Position numbers and translations under genes: made by a program
Shown: one piece after another, positions 3,172 through 5,751 of the stretch
Position numbering within the stretch: position 1 is the stretch's first letter
How the letters are laid out: the number at the start of each line of letters is the position of its first letter
Notes under the pieces: generated by a model
Told to the model about the DNA's origin: nothing
The model's database searches: none
What the model saw: only the letters and a program-made list of their open reading frames with translations
Source: Thermoanaerobaculaceae bacterium
GTDB taxonomy: Bacteria > Acidobacteriota > UBA4820
NCBI GenBank assembly: GCA_012798145.1
Contig: JAAZNT010000399.1
Span: forward strand, 1-5,751
DNA: 5,751 nucleotides
Reading direction: 5' to 3'

Positions 3172-5751
3172 TTAATCCTTGTATTTTGTAAAATGTTCTG
3201 TGAGTTGTTTAAAAGTTGTTAAATTCCCTCGCAAATTTCTAAAATCTTTATCTTCAACAAAAAGCCAACTCAGGCGATACTTTTTCTGAATCTTATTGAT
3301 ATCCTCACACCACTCTTTAAGTCTTTTCATTTTTAAAGGGACATCAATATCTTCAAGTCCTTTTGTTTCAACTAACCATATTTCATTCTTGTTACTTTTT
3401 ACTATAAAATCTGGGTAATAATATGCAATGTTGCCTTCGCTATTAACATAATCAATATAAAAGTGGATGGAAAAATAATTTTTTGAATAAGATACGACAT
3501 CTTCGCATTCTTCAAGAAATGAAGCAAAAAGAAGTTCTAACTGACTATCCCCCACGATTTTATTGAAAACGCACTTTTTAGGCAATAAAAAACCTTGGTC
3601 TTTTACAACAAATGGTCTTGCGTTCTTTAATTTAATATAATCCCTAATTTCTGCGCTTCCTTTGTCAACAACAGTCAAATCGTTAATTTTCTTCTTAAAT
3701 GTTTCAATAATCGTCTTTGTCGCTTCAATTTCTGATAGGTTTCTTATTGTATTCAAATCATCTATATTAACACTCTTATCAAAAAGATGATGAATTATAA
3801 ATTCCTTCACCTTTCCGTAAAGAATATCATATCCGCTTATTAGCCTTAAATCTTTCATTATAATTTGAGCAAAATAGCCGATAACGCTTCTAAAATCCTG
3901 AACAGTTATAGAATCAAGCGTCGTTGTGTGATTAATTTCCCCTGTGGTTATATCCTTAAAAACTATTTCTCTCTTTTCTTCTTCAGAAAAATCTTTATAA
4001 TGAATTTTTTTGTTTGCAAAAGAAGAAGGCTCAAGAAGTTCAAGATTTTTGTATTCTCTATGAATTCGCGGCGTCAATATCGGTATTTCAATATCAAGGG
4101 TGTTAATATCCTTTTTAAGATTTTCATTGTCAATTTCAATAACCATAGGCGCTTTTGCTGCGGTTCCCACACCCATTGGCTTTCTTTCAAGTTCAACACC
4201 TTCATTCTGGATTGACTCTACAAAATCCATAAAAGCGGGCGTTCCTACTACGCTTACATATTCTTCACACTCCAATTCAGGATACATCCTCCTTAAACCT
4301 CTTCCAAGCGTCTGTTCAGGAAGAATATTGCTCTTGGAAGAATAGGCCCTTAAACCAACTATGGTAGTAACATTCCTAACATCCCACCCTTCTTTAAGAA
4401 CCAAAACTGAAATTATTACTTTATATGGGCTAAAATTTTCATCAATTTCATTTGCTGCTTTTCTCAATTTATCAAGTTCCTCTTTGCTCTTTCCGGTTCC
4501 CGACTCTGAAATTTCTCCGTTATTCTTTGTATGAATGACAAGAATAGAGTTTTCAAATTCGGGATAATTTGAAGAAAGATATTGCGCAACATCATCGCAG
4601 TTTTTCGTGTCGTCAGTCATTATAAAGAGAATGGCTTTTTTCCCCATTTTTTGATGCTCTTGGTATGCTTTTCTCCACTCTTCAACCCCTAAAGCAATGT
4701 AATCCGCGTATCTTTCGGTATATTTGGAAGATTGCCTTTCTCTCAATTTCGCTCTGCTTGCGATGTCAGGAAGCAATGGGTGCTTCACAACATTTTGGCT
4801 TATTGCTTCTACAAGAGGATAGTCGCATATTGTCTGAACGAAAATAGCGCCGTTGTCGTGCTTGGGAGTAGCCGTAAAATCAACCTGAAGAGAAAGAAAA
4901 TGTCCCTTCTGCTTCAATCTGTTATGAATATCCTGAATAGACTTAAACCAAGCCAGAGATTTATCGTGAATGTGGTGCGCCTCGTCGTTAATCACAATTA
5001 TTTCATCAATCTCCCTAACAATAACCCCAAGGTCAACCTTTGAGTCTGTTGTTCTCGCTACCGGTTTGGCGCCTAAAAAATAGTCCTCCAAGTCATCATC
5101 TTCAAAACACGGCTCTGTATCTTCACCCGCATAGACTCTATGGATGTTTGTAAGGAAAAGATTTCCTGTTTTCTTAACTATTGAAACATCGTCCTGAATA
5201 TGAAGAGAAAGTTGAAAATCGCTTTTCCAATTCTGTCCTTCATAACCGTCTTCAGGCAACATCGGATCTTTCCAAAAGACTCTTAATCCATCAAAATCCT
5301 GCCTTAATCTATCAAGAACGATTATATTTGGAGCGATAAGAAGAAAGTTAGTTGAAAGTTTTGAATCTTCCTCATAAAGTTTGTGGTAATAGCACCAAGC
5401 GATTATTAAACTTATGACTTTCGTTTTGCCGCTTCCCGTCGCCATTTTGACAACCAGTCTGAGCCAATCCTCGTCAAACATTCCTGTTGAAACCGCCTCT
5501 GATGAATCGTATCTCAAAAGGTCATACTTGTCTTTAACTTCAGCAACCTCATAGAGATAAATAATTGTTTCAATCGCTTCCCTTTGTGCAAAATAGTATT
5601 TGAAGCGAAAAAAAGTTCCATCTGCTTGGGGAATGAAATGCTCTTTCTCAAACCACCATTTCAATAACGCCTTTGATGTTTGGGACGCTCCTTCATAATT
5701 TCTGTTCCGCCAATCTTTGACTTCTTTCCTTATTTTATGAACAAGAGGGGG
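3172..5751 (-). CDS. Type III restriction Res-like helicase with C-terminal PD-(D/E)XK nuclease (5'-partial)
   Basis: At least 859 residues are visible. The frame is open to the right edge, so the true start is outside. The TTG at 5664 is not the start, because 29 in-frame codons before it (IRKEVKDWRNRNYEG and neighbours) match the family's conserved segment before the LL-x-WW motif. Residues below count from 5751. They show a Gln motif (FAQREA, about 55-59), Walker A ATGSGKT (104-110), DEAH (256-259), TAT (293-295), EGWDVRN (454-460) and QTLGRGLRRM (480-489), all of an SF2 translocase. A nuclease domain follows, with Glu739, P780-D781 and E795-T-K797. Such proteins use ATP to move on or signal along DNA and cut it, usually beside a methyltransferase (Mod). 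No partner lies downstream in this window, so one would have to be upstream beyond the edge. All key motifs are intact, which argues for an active enzyme. Confidence 0.9.
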   Translation of the reverse strand, partial: PPLVHKIRKEVKDWRNRNYEGASQTSKALLKWWFEKEHFIPQADGTFFRFKYYFAQREAIETIIYLYEVAEVKDKYDLLRYDSSEAVSTGMFDEDWLRLVVKMATGSGKTKVISLIIAWCYYHKLYEEDSKLSTNFLLIAPNIIVLDRLRQDFDGLRVFWKDPMLPEDGYEGQNWKSDFQLSLHIQDDVSIVKKTGNLFLTNIHRVYAGEDTEPCFEDDDLEDYFLGAKPVARTTDSKVDLGVIVREIDEIIVINDEAHHIHDKSLAWFKSIQDIHNRLKQKGHFLSLQVDFTATPKHDNGAIFVQTICDYPLVEAISQNVVKHPLLPDIASRAKLRERQSSKYTERYADYIALGVEEWRKAYQEHQKMGKKAILFIMTDDTKNCDDVAQYLSSNYPEFENSILVIHTKNNGEISESGTGKSKEELDKLRKAANEIDENFSPYKVIISVLVLKEGWDVRNVTTIVGLRAYSSKSNILPEQTLGRGLRRMYPELECEEYVSVVGTPAFMDFVESIQNEGVELERKPMGVGTAAKAPMVIEIDNENLKKDINTLDIEIPILTPRIHREYKNLELLEPSSFANKKIHYKDFSEEEKREIVFKDITTGEINHTTTLDSITVQDFRSVIGYFAQIIMKDLRLISGYDILYGKVKEFIIHHLFDKSVNIDDLNTIRNLSEIEATKTIIETFKKKINDLTVVDKGSAEIRDYIKLKNARPFVVKDQGFLLPKKCVFNKIVGDSQLELLFASFLEECEDVVSYSKNYFSIHFYIDYVNSEGNIAYYYPDFIVKSNKNEIWLVETKGLEDIDVPLKMKRLKEWCEDINKIQKKYRLSWLFVEDKDFRNLRGNLTTFKQLTEHFTKYKD

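Noticed and set aside
3865..5043. Plus-strand open frames of 60-116 codons inside the Res-like gene
   Set aside because: They are antisense to a full-length, motif-complete coding region, and their compositions look like complements of Lys/Glu/Asp-rich codons.
5662..5664. TTG as the start of the Res-like gene
   Set aside because: The same frame stays open to the window edge and encodes residues typical of the family before this point, so the gene is 5'-partial.

Overview
This is an AT-rich bacterial window with a Lys/Glu/Ile/Phe-rich proteome and compact gene packing. The sequence does not fix the taxon. An EmrB-like efflux pump, a POT-like transporter and an ECF sigma/anti-sigma pair fit a free-living bacterium, and the codon bias and Lys/Glu-rich proteins fit a poorly sampled lineage. 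I would not name a phylum from this alone.

Layout, left to right. (1) Positions 3-215 (+) hold the last 70 codons of a DHA2/EmrB-type MFS exporter cut by the left edge. (2) Positions 212-300 hold an inverted-repeat element between convergent genes; its TTAA tips supply the stop codons of both genes. (3) A minus-strand cluster is read right to left: POT/PTR2-like transporter (2685-1387), ECF sigma factor (1342-821, start corrected to an ATG) and zinc-binding two-helix membrane anti-sigma factor (811-296). A good ECF-type promoter, AAAC-N16-CGTCTA, lies in the 44-nt transporter/sigma gap, so sigma and anti-sigma probably form an autoregulated pair. The anti-sigma ribosome-binding site overlaps the sigma stop codon. 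(4) Positions 2686-3171 contain no gene. They hold a cluster of GC-rich, hairpin-forming interspersed repeats of the kind often mistranslated as small proteins. The repeat nearest the transporter also makes a plausible terminator. A further, diverged copy of half of the left inverted-repeat element sits at 3073-3124. (5) Positions 3172-5751 (-) hold a type III restriction Res-like helicase-nuclease. Its reading frame stays open to the right edge, so its N-terminus and any methyltransferase partner lie outside the window.

How it works together. The sigma/anti-sigma pair is a self-contained membrane-linked stress switch. The upstream transporter has its own TATAAT-type promoter and may also read through into it. 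The Res-like gene is a separate defence-type unit, insulated by the repeat block. I see no complete new multi-gene system. The points most worth following are the TTAA-tipped inverted-repeat element at the convergent stops, the ECF promoter, and what lies next to the Res-like gene beyond the right edge.
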